NCBI GenBank assembly: GCA_900321775.1
Contig: ONXE01000058.1
Location: 1 to 10,347 of the forward strand
From: an uncultured Bacteroidales bacterium
GTDB lineage: Bacteria > Bacteroidota > Bacteroidia > Bacteroidales > Paludibacteraceae
Direction: 5' to 3'
DNA length: 10,347 nucleotides
How positions within the stretch are numbered: the stretch's first letter is position 1; each line of letters starts with the position of its first letter. Of the stretch, positions 1-6,134 are shown piece after piece. The position numbers were made by a program, and so were the translations under genes. The notes under the pieces were generated by a model. The model was not told where the DNA came from. It did not search any database and saw only the letters and a list, made by a program, of their open reading frames with translations.

Positions 1-1
1 A

Positions 2-379
2 GGTAAAGAGGTGTGCCGCCACCTGAAAGCGGTTCGACGCGACATCGCAGACAAAAATGACATCGAGTTGATTCAAGAGGAATGCACGCACGAAGGACCT
101 TGCAGAGGTACCTGCCCTAAATGTGAGCAAGAGGTCCGTTATCTCGAAGAAAAACTCTCCGAGCGCAAACGTCTCGGCAAAGCGGCTTCTATCATTGGCG
201 TTGCAGCCACTATTGCCGGCAGCATCGCCCTCACATCCTGTAATACGCCTATAGGCGGAGACCCCTTGCCCCAAGGTATGCCTCCCTCTGAGAATCCGAT
301 TGCCGGCTACGACCCCATCCCGGAGGACACCACTTCCGTGCAAGATGCCGACTCCATCACCACTCCCGAAACAGAATAA
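2..379 (+). CDS. Cys-rich N-terminal domain plus hydrophobic segment, unknown function (5' partial)
   Basis: The frame is open to the left edge, so the true start probably lies just outside the window; the GTG at 11 is the first internal candidate start. Numbering from that GTG, residues 25-38 hold four cysteines spaced C-x5-C-x3-C-x2-C (C25, C31, C35, C38), a pattern suited to binding zinc or another metal. A charged helix follows (about 39-57), then a hydrophobic stretch (58-76) ending in L-T-S-C at C77, which reads like a lipobox. The last 45 residues are Pro/Asp/Glu/Thr-rich and probably disordered. I recall similar short Cys-rich proteins in Bacteroidales, but no function is known to me. 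The stop is 17 bp before the serpin start, so co-transcription is likely. If C77 is not lipidated, this is simply a single-pass membrane protein with a cytoplasmic Cys-rich head. Confidence 0.75.
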   Translation, partial: GKEVCRHLKAVRRDIADKNDIELIQEECTHEGPCRGTCPKCEQEVRYLEEKLSERKRLGKAASIIGVAATIAGSIALTSCNTPIGGDPLPQGMPPSENPIAGYDPIPEDTTSVQDADSITTPETE

Positions 380-396
380 TTAAAGCAGAAACTCTC

Positions 397-1644
397 ATGA
401 AAACCAAACTCTTTATTATCACCCTAGCGGCAACGATGTTTGCTGCCTGCAGCCCGACTCCTGAACCCATACAGGAACTGCAACTCACAGAAGAGGAGCA
501 GATCCTCAATAATCAGCAGAGTCAAGCGGGCCTGGACCTCCTGCGCCTGCATGCGTACACAGACGAAGAGAATGTCATCATCTCTCCCCTCAGCATCAAT
601 ATCGCCTCTGCCATGTTGGCCAATGGCGCTGAAAATGTCACGTTGGAGCAAATCCTGAACACTATCGGCGCGGAGGATTATTCGATAGACGAACTCAACA
701 GTTATTACTCCAAACTGATGAAAGCCCTTCCCCATCTCGACCAAACAACCGACATGCGCATTTCCAACGGTATTTGGCTCGACGACGACCTTCATCCCGT
801 GGAGAACTTCGTTGAGGCCAACAAACGCAGTTATCAGGCCACAGTGGATATCATCGACCTGAATACTCCTGCTGCTGCTAAAGTCATCAACGATTGGGCA
901 TCGCTTAACACCAACAAACTCATTGAAAAAGTCGTGGAAGAATCAATGTTCAACGACTATACCCGCTTTGTCCTTGCTAACGCCATCTATTTCAAGGGGA
1001 TGTGGCAAAGTGAGTTCAAGAAAGCAAACACCAGCAAGGGCGACTTCCACCTCGCTGACGGCACGACCATACAAACGGATATGATGCACCAAACCGCTAA
1101 ATTCAAGGTAGGAGAGTATTGGAATGTTAGTGAGACCGATTACAAAACAAACCCGGATGCCCGCATGTTACGCATGCCTTTCAAAGGAGAGTTTTACATG
1201 GATATCATTCTGCCTGCCCGGAGTATATGTTGTGCAGATTTTCTGGACCATATCTTCAATATGGAACTGATGGAAACCATGGAGAAATCCCTCATGGAAG
1301 AGGAAGTGACCGTTCAGATGCCCAAGTTCACGCTGAAAAATCACTTCGACCTCATCCCGGACCTGAAAGCCCTGGGCATGGTGGATGTCTTCACCGATGC
1401 AGCCGACCTGTCCGGCATTGACTCTACGCGCGATCTCAAGGTACAGCATTTCCTCCACGACACCTACCTCGAAGTCAATGAAAAAGGAGCCAAAGCCGCT
1501 GCCGTAACGACCATTATTGGTGTCGATAAAGCCGCCGGTCCGGCACAAGACTTCATCATCGACCGTCCCTTCCTCCTCTTCATCCGCGAAGCCAAATACG
1601 GCACCATCCTTTTCGCCGCCAAAATCGGCAACCCGACTAAGTAA
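397..1644 (+). CDS. Serpin-family protease inhibitor, predicted lipoprotein
   Basis: This is a full-length serpin (415 aa, close to the usual 350-400 plus a signal peptide). An N-terminal signal peptide ends in a lipobox (F-A-A-C, Cys18), so the mature protein should be lipid-anchored in the envelope or at the cell surface. Serpin landmarks appear in order: N-V-I-I-S-P-L-S at 59-66, the breach/shutter motif NAIYFKGMW at 195-203, the reactive-centre hinge EKGAKAAAVT starting at E362, and the C-terminal DRPFLLFI and ILFAAKIGNP strands. The small-residue hinge (P15 Gly, P12-P9 mostly Ala) is typical of inhibitory serpins. Counting 17 residues from P17 puts Lys378 near P1, which would suggest trypsin-like targets, but the loop is about two residues longer than in alpha-1-antitrypsin, so P1 is uncertain. 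Known Bacteroidetes serpins such as miropin of Tannerella inhibit host or self proteases. It is the second gene of a tight cluster. Confidence 0.96.
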   Translation: MKTKLFIITLAATMFAACSPTPEPIQELQLTEEEQILNNQQSQAGLDLLRLHAYTDEENVIISPLSINIASAMLANGAENVTLEQILNTIGAEDYSIDELNSYYSKLMKALPHLDQTTDMRISNGIWLDDDLHPVENFVEANKRSYQATVDIIDLNTPAAAKVINDWASLNTNKLIEKVVEESMFNDYTRFVLANAIYFKGMWQSEFKKANTSKGDFHLADGTTIQTDMMHQTAKFKVGEYWNVSETDYKTNPDARMLRMPFKGEFYMDIILPARSICCADFLDHIFNMELMETMEKSLMEEEVTVQMPKFTLKNHFDLIPDLKALGMVDVFTDAADLSGIDSTRDLKVQHFLHDTYLEVNEKGAKAAAVTTIIGVDKAAGPAQDFIIDRPFLLFIREAKYGTILFAAKIGNPTK

Positions 1645-1665
1645 AACACTACAAAGAATACGAAT

Positions 1666-2505
1666 ATGAAAACAAAACACATCCTCCCGTTGCTCCTTGC
1701 AATGATAATCAGCCTCTCGGCTTGCGACAATCAGGGCTTCACCCCGAGTCAGAACTACTTGCCGGTCATTCATAGTATTGTGGGCATGACCCCTGAAAAA
1801 GCAAATGAATACCTTCTCAAGCACGGATTTGTGGAAACGAACCGATATGGGTATAGTTCCCGAACCACGGTGAATTATATCAAGGCCAACGCCGACAGCA
1901 GTATGGTGTATCGTCTGAATTGCGTGTTGAAAAGCGACGTTTCGCCTATAAGTGAATACGGTGTGGGACTCATTATTCACGAAAACGGAAGCAAAACGGC
2001 TTGCCAAATCTATGCAGAATGGAGTAAGTATGTGTACAACCTCCTTGTCTCCAACAAATATTCGATTTGGAGTGCTTCCGTGCGTGACAGAGAGTCTGAA
2101 TCATACCTCCCCAAAATCAACTATTTTGACGGTGCTATTGCATCCGAACTCAAGGCTATTCTGGACGCCAACCTCCAAAACGGACAAATTTCTCAAGACG
2201 AATACGACTATCTGGCTCCTATGTTCGAAAACAAACGCCCTGCATTCGATAAATTCCTCAAAACCAGCGCCTTTGTCGAAGGGGTTGTCATTACCGAAGG
2301 CTTTGCCCATGCTACCGGAGGAACAGAACCCGGCGAGGGTGGTGTGCTGGATCAGAAAGGAAAGACCGGAATGCTCGAAAGTTACGATTACGGTAAACGG
2401 GCTGACGGCGGAAATGAATGGTTCATCTCTTTCCGTTACGATGACGAAGAGTGGCTGTCCGACGTTACAGGACCTTTCTTCGGCCCTATCTCATGTAAGT
2501 GGTGA
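1666..2505 (+). CDS. Lipoprotein with a PASTA-like N-terminal motif, unknown function
   Basis: This encodes a 279-aa protein with a lipoprotein signal peptide (MKTK start, lipobox L-S-A-C, Cys20). After the anchor, the segment VGMTPEKANEYLLKHGF (about residues 40-56) resembles the opening strand and helix of a PASTA domain (V-G-M-t-x-x-x-A-x-x-x-L-x-x-x-G). The rest is mixed alpha/beta with no motif I recognise, including a Gly-rich linker around residues 217-230. It resembles the frameshifted lipoprotein at 5150-5952 in the PEKANEYL/PSEADEYL segment, in overall length, and in a Tyr/Trp-rich middle and end, so the two are probably distant paralogs. It begins 21 bp after the serpin stop and opens with nearly the same start sequence (ATGAAAAC[C/A]AAA) as its neighbours, consistent with one operon. 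The function is unknown; an envelope role follows only from the lipobox and context. Confidence 0.85.
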   Translation: MKTKHILPLLLAMIISLSACDNQGFTPSQNYLPVIHSIVGMTPEKANEYLLKHGFVETNRYGYSSRTTVNYIKANADSSMVYRLNCVLKSDVSPISEYGVGLIIHENGSKTACQIYAEWSKYVYNLLVSNKYSIWSASVRDRESESYLPKINYFDGAIASELKAILDANLQNGQISQDEYDYLAPMFENKRPAFDKFLKTSAFVEGVVITEGFAHATGGTEPGEGGVLDQKGKTGMLESYDYGKRADGGNEWFISFRYDDEEWLSDVTGPFFGPISCKW

Positions 2506-2537
2506 GTGATTAATATAAATAATATTGAATGCATAAT

Positions 2538-2921
2538 ATGAAAACAAAAATCTTCTTTCTCTTCGCTCTCTGCACGCTGTGTGCATGCAAGACTTATGTG
2601 AATCCACCATGTGGATGCAAGGACACGCATAAACCTTCCGATTTGCCTTGGCTGAATGAAATCCTCACAACCAAAGTCTCCACCTTTGGCGCTGACTTGG
2701 TGTCTGTCGACAAGGTTTATTATCGCGAAGCAGCCGACGACAACACGCTCAGCATCGGAATTCTCGTGGAGTACGAACCTATGTGTTGCGATATTCCTGG
2801 TCAGTTTCTGTACGATTGTGACGGCAACCTCGTAACCGAATACGGCGGTGTTGCCGGCTGTATCGGACAATGCGACATCGCTGTCATCTCGCGAGAGAAC
2901 ATATTTAAAGCTAAACAATAA
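2538..2921 (+). CDS. Small Cys-rich lipoprotein, unknown function
   Basis: I prefer the ATG at 2538 (127 aa) over the in-frame ATG at 2529. It gives the MKTK start shared with the two upstream genes and a compact signal peptide ending in a lipobox (L-C-A-C, Cys17). The mature part starts with a Cys-rich patch (N-P-P-C-G-C-K) and has later cysteines in P-M-C-C-D, L-Y-D-C-D-G-N and G-C-I-G-Q-C, which could form disulfides in the periplasm or outside. The arrangement (PWL-x-EI near the start, then CCD, LYDCDGN and a Gly-rich Cys end) recalls small secreted Bacteroidetes proteins of the DUF6970 type, but that is from memory and weak. The gene starts 32 bp after the upstream lipoprotein and is the last complete gene of the cluster. 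Its stop codon directly abuts the serpin relic. Confidence 0.78.
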   Translation: MKTKIFFLFALCTLCACKTYVNPPCGCKDTHKPSDLPWLNEILTTKVSTFGADLVSVDKVYYREAADDNTLSIGILVEYEPMCCDIPGQFLYDCDGNLVTEYGGVAGCIGQCDIAVISRENIFKAKQ

Positions 2922-2922
2922 C

Positions 2923-2968
2923 CGGCACCATCCTTTTCGCCGCCAAAATCGGCAACCCAAGCAAGTAA
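2923..2968 (+). pseudogene. Relic of a second serpin gene (last 14 codons plus stop)
   Basis: Positions 2923-2970 match 1599-1646, the end of the intact serpin, at 45 of 48 bases, with 36 bases identical without a break (1599-1634 against 2923-2958). In the serpin frame the relic reads GTILFAAKIGNPSK then TAA, against GTILFAAKIGNPTK in the intact gene. The differences are one silent third-position change (CCG to CCA) and a two-base Thr-to-Ser change, the pattern expected of a paralog that diverged while still coding. The rest of that gene is missing: the match starts one base after the stop of the preceding lipoprotein gene. It has no start and cannot be expressed as a serpin. Confidence 0.88.
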
Positions 2969-3019
2969 AAACTCCGCCTTCCGCGAAGATTATTACTCTT
3001 CTTTGCTCCAAACCCAAAA

Positions 3020-3102
3020 TGGAACTCTGGAACTTTGGAACTCTAGCGCATTTCACTGAATCTCAGCGCAGTAACCGTAAGTTCCAGAGTTCCACAGTTC
3101 CA
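3020..3102. repeat. Long inverted repeat made of 8-bp units, possible terminator
   Basis: The left arm 3020-3042 is three units of TGGAACTC, TGGAACTT and TGGAACT. The right arm 3080-3102 is the complementary series AGTTCCAG, AGTTCCAC, AGTTCCA. The arms pair at 21 of 23 positions around a 37-nt loop that carries AGCGCA twice. A T-rich run (3109-3118) follows, so in RNA this could end transcription of the serpin cluster. The arms are longer and the loop larger than in an ordinary terminator, so it may instead be a dispersed repeat element. Confidence 0.8.
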
Positions 3103-3258
3103 AAATGCTTTTTTCTTTGCTGTTCCCGCTCTGCAAATACACAAAAATAGATCGTTTTTGAAAGCGAAAAACAGGCGAGTTAGTGTTTTTTTCTACATTC
3201 AAAACTGTAATGCATTGATTTTCTGTATTTATTACAAATGCACTTTTCTACATTTTTA

Positions 3259-3291
3259 TTTGCACAATTCAAAAAAAAGCAGTAACTTTGC
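3259..3291 (+). promoter_or_regulatory. Bacteroidetes sigma-ABfr-type promoter for the regulator cluster
   Basis: TTTG at 3259-3262, a 20-bp spacer, and TAACTTTGC at 3283-3291 match the Bacteroidetes primary promoter (TTTG, 19-21 bp, TAnnTTTG). Transcription would start near 3298, leaving a leader of about 20 nt before the ATG at 3319. Confidence 0.82.
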
Positions 3292-3318
3292 ACCCGGATT
3301 TCGACAAGAACGAATCTT

Positions 3319-4440
3319 ATGGTGAAAACAAAGTCTATCATAATGGCTATTGCGCTTGCATGTCTAACCTCCTGTTCTGCGGTGCAAGAGGCGCGGGGTG
3401 TCGTTGCTTCGGCTGACTCGCTTTGGGAGGAAGGGGTGCGGTATGACGATAGTGCAACCATAGTAAAAGCCGCAGCCACATTGAGACACATTCGATTTGT
3501 TTTCCCAACCGATTACGCGCACGCGAATTATTATTATGGTTGCATACTGCGTGACCGTGCTCACCACGCCCAGGCCATGCAGGCATATCTTCGTGTAGTG
3601 CATTCTCGGACACAAGACCATGCTTGCAAGGGAAATGCATACAGCAATATGGCAAGCATATGCCGACTCGCAAACGAACGTGACTTGGCTTGCGAAATAT
3701 ATCTCAAATCAGCAGATGAGTTTCTGGCTGCTGAATCGGAGTTCCTTTTAGCAGAAGATACCGTTGCCTATTACCATGCACTCAACAATATAGTCGTTGA
3801 CCTAATGGAGGTGCATAATTGCATACAATCCATAGCCTTAACTGACAAGCCCCAAGAAAGGTGCACTCAGGAGGATCTTGTTGATGCAATACACCTTCTT
3901 CGACAACAATTACATCAGGTGTCCGACATTCTTTTATTATGGCTGGTCATCGTTGTTTTTGCGACAATTGGTGTTGTCCTTATTGCGCTAATCGTCAAAA
4001 GAAAACGGCAGCATCAAGTCATAAAACAACAACTGGAAAGGGCGCAGAAAGAAAACATCGTTCTTTCCAACCTTCATAAACAAAATGCTCAACGAAAGGA
4101 GATTGCCTTGAACGAAATTCAATCCTATTGCAACTCGTTGAACAACAGCCAGAACCTAAAGGAAGAATTGAGTTGGAATAATTATGATGCGTTGTGTGAT
4201 ATCATTAATCGTCGGATGTACGGTTTGGCTGAGAAACTGAAAGTATTGGGCTCCCTTAACGAAAGAGAGATTCGTTTATGCATCCTTGTTCTTATTGGTA
4301 ATCTTCGCGATAAAGAAATGGCTGATATTCTTTGCTATAGCAACAAAAGCATTCGCTCTATCAAGCGAATCGTGGCCAAAAAACTTGGAACGACATCCAG
4401 AAACTTACGAGCAGAGATACTGGACATAGCTGTATACTGA
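3319..4440 (+). CDS. Membrane-anchored TPR/coiled-coil/HTH transcriptional regulator
   Basis: This 373-aa protein has an N-terminal hydrophobic signal ending in a lipobox-like L-T-S-C (Cys19). A helical region follows (about 25-190) with TPR-like helix pairs such as the Y-Y-Y-G-C-I-L segment and A-M-Q-A-Y-L-R-V. One strong transmembrane helix (204-226) is followed by KRKRQ, then a coiled coil (about 228-285), and a C-terminal LuxR/sigma-like helix-turn-helix (about 312-360: LNEREIRLCILVLIG, KEMADILCYSNKSIRS). This order is typical of Bacteroidetes one-piece sensors: periplasmic TPRs and a cytoplasmic DNA-binding end. The EIRLC-x-L-x-x-x-G-x-x-x-KE-x-A-x-x-L pattern is characteristic of that HTH. 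A GTG two codons in (3322) would give the MKTK start seen in other genes here, but the ATG is kept. It heads a three-gene unit behind a good promoter and is the obvious candidate regulator of it; its ligand and targets are unknown. Confidence 0.85.
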   Translation: MVKTKSIIMAIALACLTSCSAVQEARGVVASADSLWEEGVRYDDSATIVKAAATLRHIRFVFPTDYAHANYYYGCILRDRAHHAQAMQAYLRVVHSRTQDHACKGNAYSNMASICRLANERDLACEIYLKSADEFLAAESEFLLAEDTVAYYHALNNIVVDLMEVHNCIQSIALTDKPQERCTQEDLVDAIHLLRQQLHQVSDILLLWLVIVVFATIGVVLIALIVKRKRQHQVIKQQLERAQKENIVLSNLHKQNAQRKEIALNEIQSYCNSLNNSQNLKEELSWNNYDALCDIINRRMYGLAEKLKVLGSLNEREIRLCILVLIGNLRDKEMADILCYSNKSIRSIKRIVAKKLGTTSRNLRAEILDIAVY

Positions 4441-4465
4441 TTATCAACTAATAAAACATAAGCCT

Positions 4466-5125
4466 ATGAAGAGAGTGATATATACTTATTGTTTGGCTAT
4501 CTTGTGTTCAACACTCCTCTCTGCACAAGATCATGTTGTCGAGGTGTCTCAACAGTCAGAGACTCATGACACGCTTATCTCTATTGTTGATTCTGTCTCT
4601 GTACCAGAGGAAATTCCTGCTACTATTCCCGAGGAACTCTCTTCTCAAGAACTTGTTCCGACAACTTCCGATTGCGTCAAACTCGACAGAATCCGCGGAA
4701 CATATTACCTGGGCGATGATCCGCTCACCCGAAAAGAATACCGCGACTTCCTCCGCGTCAACGCTCCCGACCTCTACAACCGCTACCGCACCGGCAACGC
4801 TTTATGGGCCACTGGCTGGACCATGTATGGTGTCAGTGTTGCTGGGTTCTTATGCAGCGGCGTTTTCTTGGTCGGAGGTTTGTTCGAAACTATTTTTGCC
4901 GCAATGTTCGGTGTAACTAGTCAAGTTTTGCTCAGTACAGGACTTATCATAATGGGTTCTTCTGCACTTTTATATGTCGGAAGTATCCCTTGTCTTGTGT
5001 ACGGTGGCATCTATAAGTTTAGCACCAACCACCGCTACAACGAACGCTGCGAACGCCAGCAAAGCACTCTCGAACTTTCTTTCCAGACTTCCCAAAACGG
5101 CTTAGGCCTTGCACTCCGTTTTTAA
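4466..5125 (+). CDS. Exported protein with C-terminal hydrophobic segments, unknown function
   Basis: This 219-aa protein has a signal peptide (about 1-20, cleavage near L-L-S-A-Q). An acidic Ser/Thr/Pro/Glu-rich linker (about 25-65) follows, then a conserved-looking stretch with Y-Y-L-G-D-D-P-L and KEYRDFLRVN (about 80-100). Residues 113-182 are strongly hydrophobic, enough for two or three membrane helices. The tail ends in LELSFQ and GLGLALRF, with a terminal aromatic residue. I recall uncharacterised Bacteroidales proteins with this layout but cannot name a function. Base composition is uneven: codons at about 4690-4800 and 5030-5060 are GC-rich, while the surrounding linker and hydrophobic parts are AT-richer. 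It starts 25 bp after the regulator stop and ends 24 bp before the next lipoprotein, so it is likely co-transcribed with both. Confidence 0.8.
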   Translation: MKRVIYTYCLAILCSTLLSAQDHVVEVSQQSETHDTLISIVDSVSVPEEIPATIPEELSSQELVPTTSDCVKLDRIRGTYYLGDDPLTRKEYRDFLRVNAPDLYNRYRTGNALWATGWTMYGVSVAGFLCSGVFLVGGLFETIFAAMFGVTSQVLLSTGLIIMGSSALLYVGSIPCLVYGGIYKFSTNHRYNERCERQQSTLELSFQTSQNGLGLALRF

Positions 5126-5149
5126 TACTAATCTCAAAAACATGCATCT

Positions 5150-5952
5150 ATGAAATCGTATCATTGCATATTGCTCTTCTTAGCGGTGCTCACTGGCATT
5201 GCTTTCACTTCTTGTGACCCCGATGTAAATGATGGTAACAGCACGGTGCCCGAAATCGTGATGGCGCTATACGAAAAATCCCCTTCTGAGGCCGACGAAT
5301 ACCTTCAAAAGAAAGGATTCGCGCAAACGAATTCGATAATATTTCCCACAAACATCCGGGAACAGGCTGTGCTATATTTCAGGCCGGCAAAATGGTGGAT
5401 CTTCCAGACTCTGCTTTCCGAGAAGCCATCAAAAACGACCCATATGAAAGGATTGATGTGTATTATTATGGAGACAACGAATCCACTCCCTACAACATTT
5501 CAGGAACGCAACGGTTTTCTTCCTCGAGTCAAGCCTATCAGACATACAAGTCCTGGATCAATATATTAGAGAGTCATAACAAAAACCCGGACCTGTGGTT
5601 TGGCTCATATACCAAGAAAGAACGAATCCTTTTATTCTATGAGGATTGGATGACTTATGACTATTTAGATGGACCTATGGGCAAAGAGTGTCTCAACAAT
5701 CCGGACTCTATGTATTACGATTACTTCGGTACACGCAACGATTTCCGTCGTGAATTGTTTTGGTTGGATCCTAAAAAACTGTTAACCACAGAAGTATATG
5801 AGGTTTATACGGACGATCGGCAGATGGGGAAGATGGTTCAGACCCAATATCCTCCCTACTGGTCAGGTTCGGAAGAAATAGTTTTATTTCGCATCTTTAG
5901 AGGCAACATATCTCAAGCCCTCCCTCTCGCCGCTCCACCTTCAACAGAATAA
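5150..5952 (+). pseudogene. Lipoprotein gene, paralog of the one at 1666, split by a -1 frameshift
   Basis: The first part starts at 5150 with a lipoprotein signal peptide (lipobox F-T-S-C, Cys22) and the segment PSEADEYLQKKGF, which parallels PEKANEYLLKHGF in the protein encoded at 1666. This frame reads to about 5392 (QAVLYFRPAK), after which the sense continues in another frame (MVDLPDSAFREAIKND) to the stop at 5952. The break coincides with an A-run (GCAAAATGG, 5387-5395). One extra A would join both halves into a 267-aa protein, close to the 279 aa of the paralog. The original frame would instead end at 5569 with unrelated sequence. Causes could be a real mutation, homopolymer phase variation or a sequencing error; programmed slippage is less likely because no full X-XXY-YYZ heptamer is present. 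Both halves keep coding character, so any inactivation is recent. It is the last gene of the regulator cluster. Confidence 0.82.
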
Positions 5953-5966
5953 CTCAGAACAAAAAC

Positions 5967-5989
5967 CGTATTATACTACGTATAATACG
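5967..5989. terminator. Hairpin between convergent clusters, possible bidirectional terminator
   Basis: CGTATTATA (5967-5975) and TATAATACG (5981-5989) form a perfect 9-bp stem with a 5-nt loop. It lies 15 bp after the 5952 stop, and a short T-run follows at 6001-6005. The stem is AT-rich and therefore weak, so a terminator role rests mainly on its place between convergent genes. Confidence 0.5.
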
Positions 5990-6092
5990 TAATTAGGCCA
6001 TTTTTAACTGAAAAACGACATTCTCCCCAGCATTTCTCGGCCTTCAAGACCCCATCATCGGGACCTGCGCGTACCACCTCCGTACTCTCGTG

Positions 6093-6134
6093 AGTCTTTT
6101 GGCCTTTGACCTTCAGCCTTAGACCTTAGACTTC
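6093..6134. repeat. Six imperfect 7-bp tandem units at the 3' end of the amidase gene
   Basis: Read on the + strand, 6093-6134 splits into agtcttt, tggcctt, tgacctt, cagcctt, agacctt and agacttc, a clear 7-bp period with a CCTT core in the middle four units. The last units overlap the stop and final codons of the amidase gene on the - strand; the rest lies beyond it. Confidence 0.65.

Larger units (their letters stand above)
2922..3318. other. 397-bp intergenic region between two gene clusters
   Basis: No convincing gene is visible here. In order it holds a 46-bp relic of a serpin 3' end, a long hairpin built from 8-bp repeats followed by a T-rich stretch, and an AT-rich segment. Within the AT-rich segment, the 11-mer ttttctacatt occurs exactly at 3189-3199 and 3244-3254, with a looser copy at 3219-3229. 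An inverted pair TGTAAT (3205-3210) / ATTACA (3231-3236) lies between them, and a Bacteroidetes-type promoter follows. The repeats just upstream of the promoter could be regulator sites, but nothing proves it. Confidence 0.7.

Noticed and set aside
1168..2007. 279-codon open frame on the - strand across the serpin 3' end and the next lipoprotein
   Set aside because: It is antisense to two well-supported genes, spans their junction, and its translation shows no family motif or signal; it is a by-product of codon bias.
1645..2968. Insertion sequence or composite element flanked by the serpin-end direct repeats
   Set aside because: The repeats are coding sequence in the serpin frame, there is no transposase or terminal inverted repeat, and the enclosed genes are ordinary lipoproteins.
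2436..3056. 206-codon - strand open frame
   Set aside because: It overlaps two lipoprotein ends, the serpin relic and part of the hairpin, and has no recognisable domain.
3020..3102. CRISPR-like array
   Set aside because: The units are 8 bp with no spacers, and the two arms are inverted, not direct, repeats; no cas gene is in the window.
5387..5395. Programmed -1 ribosomal frameshift site
   Set aside because: AAA could slip back one base, but there is no X-XXY-YYZ heptamer and no clear downstream stem or upstream Shine-Dalgarno stimulator, so an indel or sequence error is the simpler explanation.
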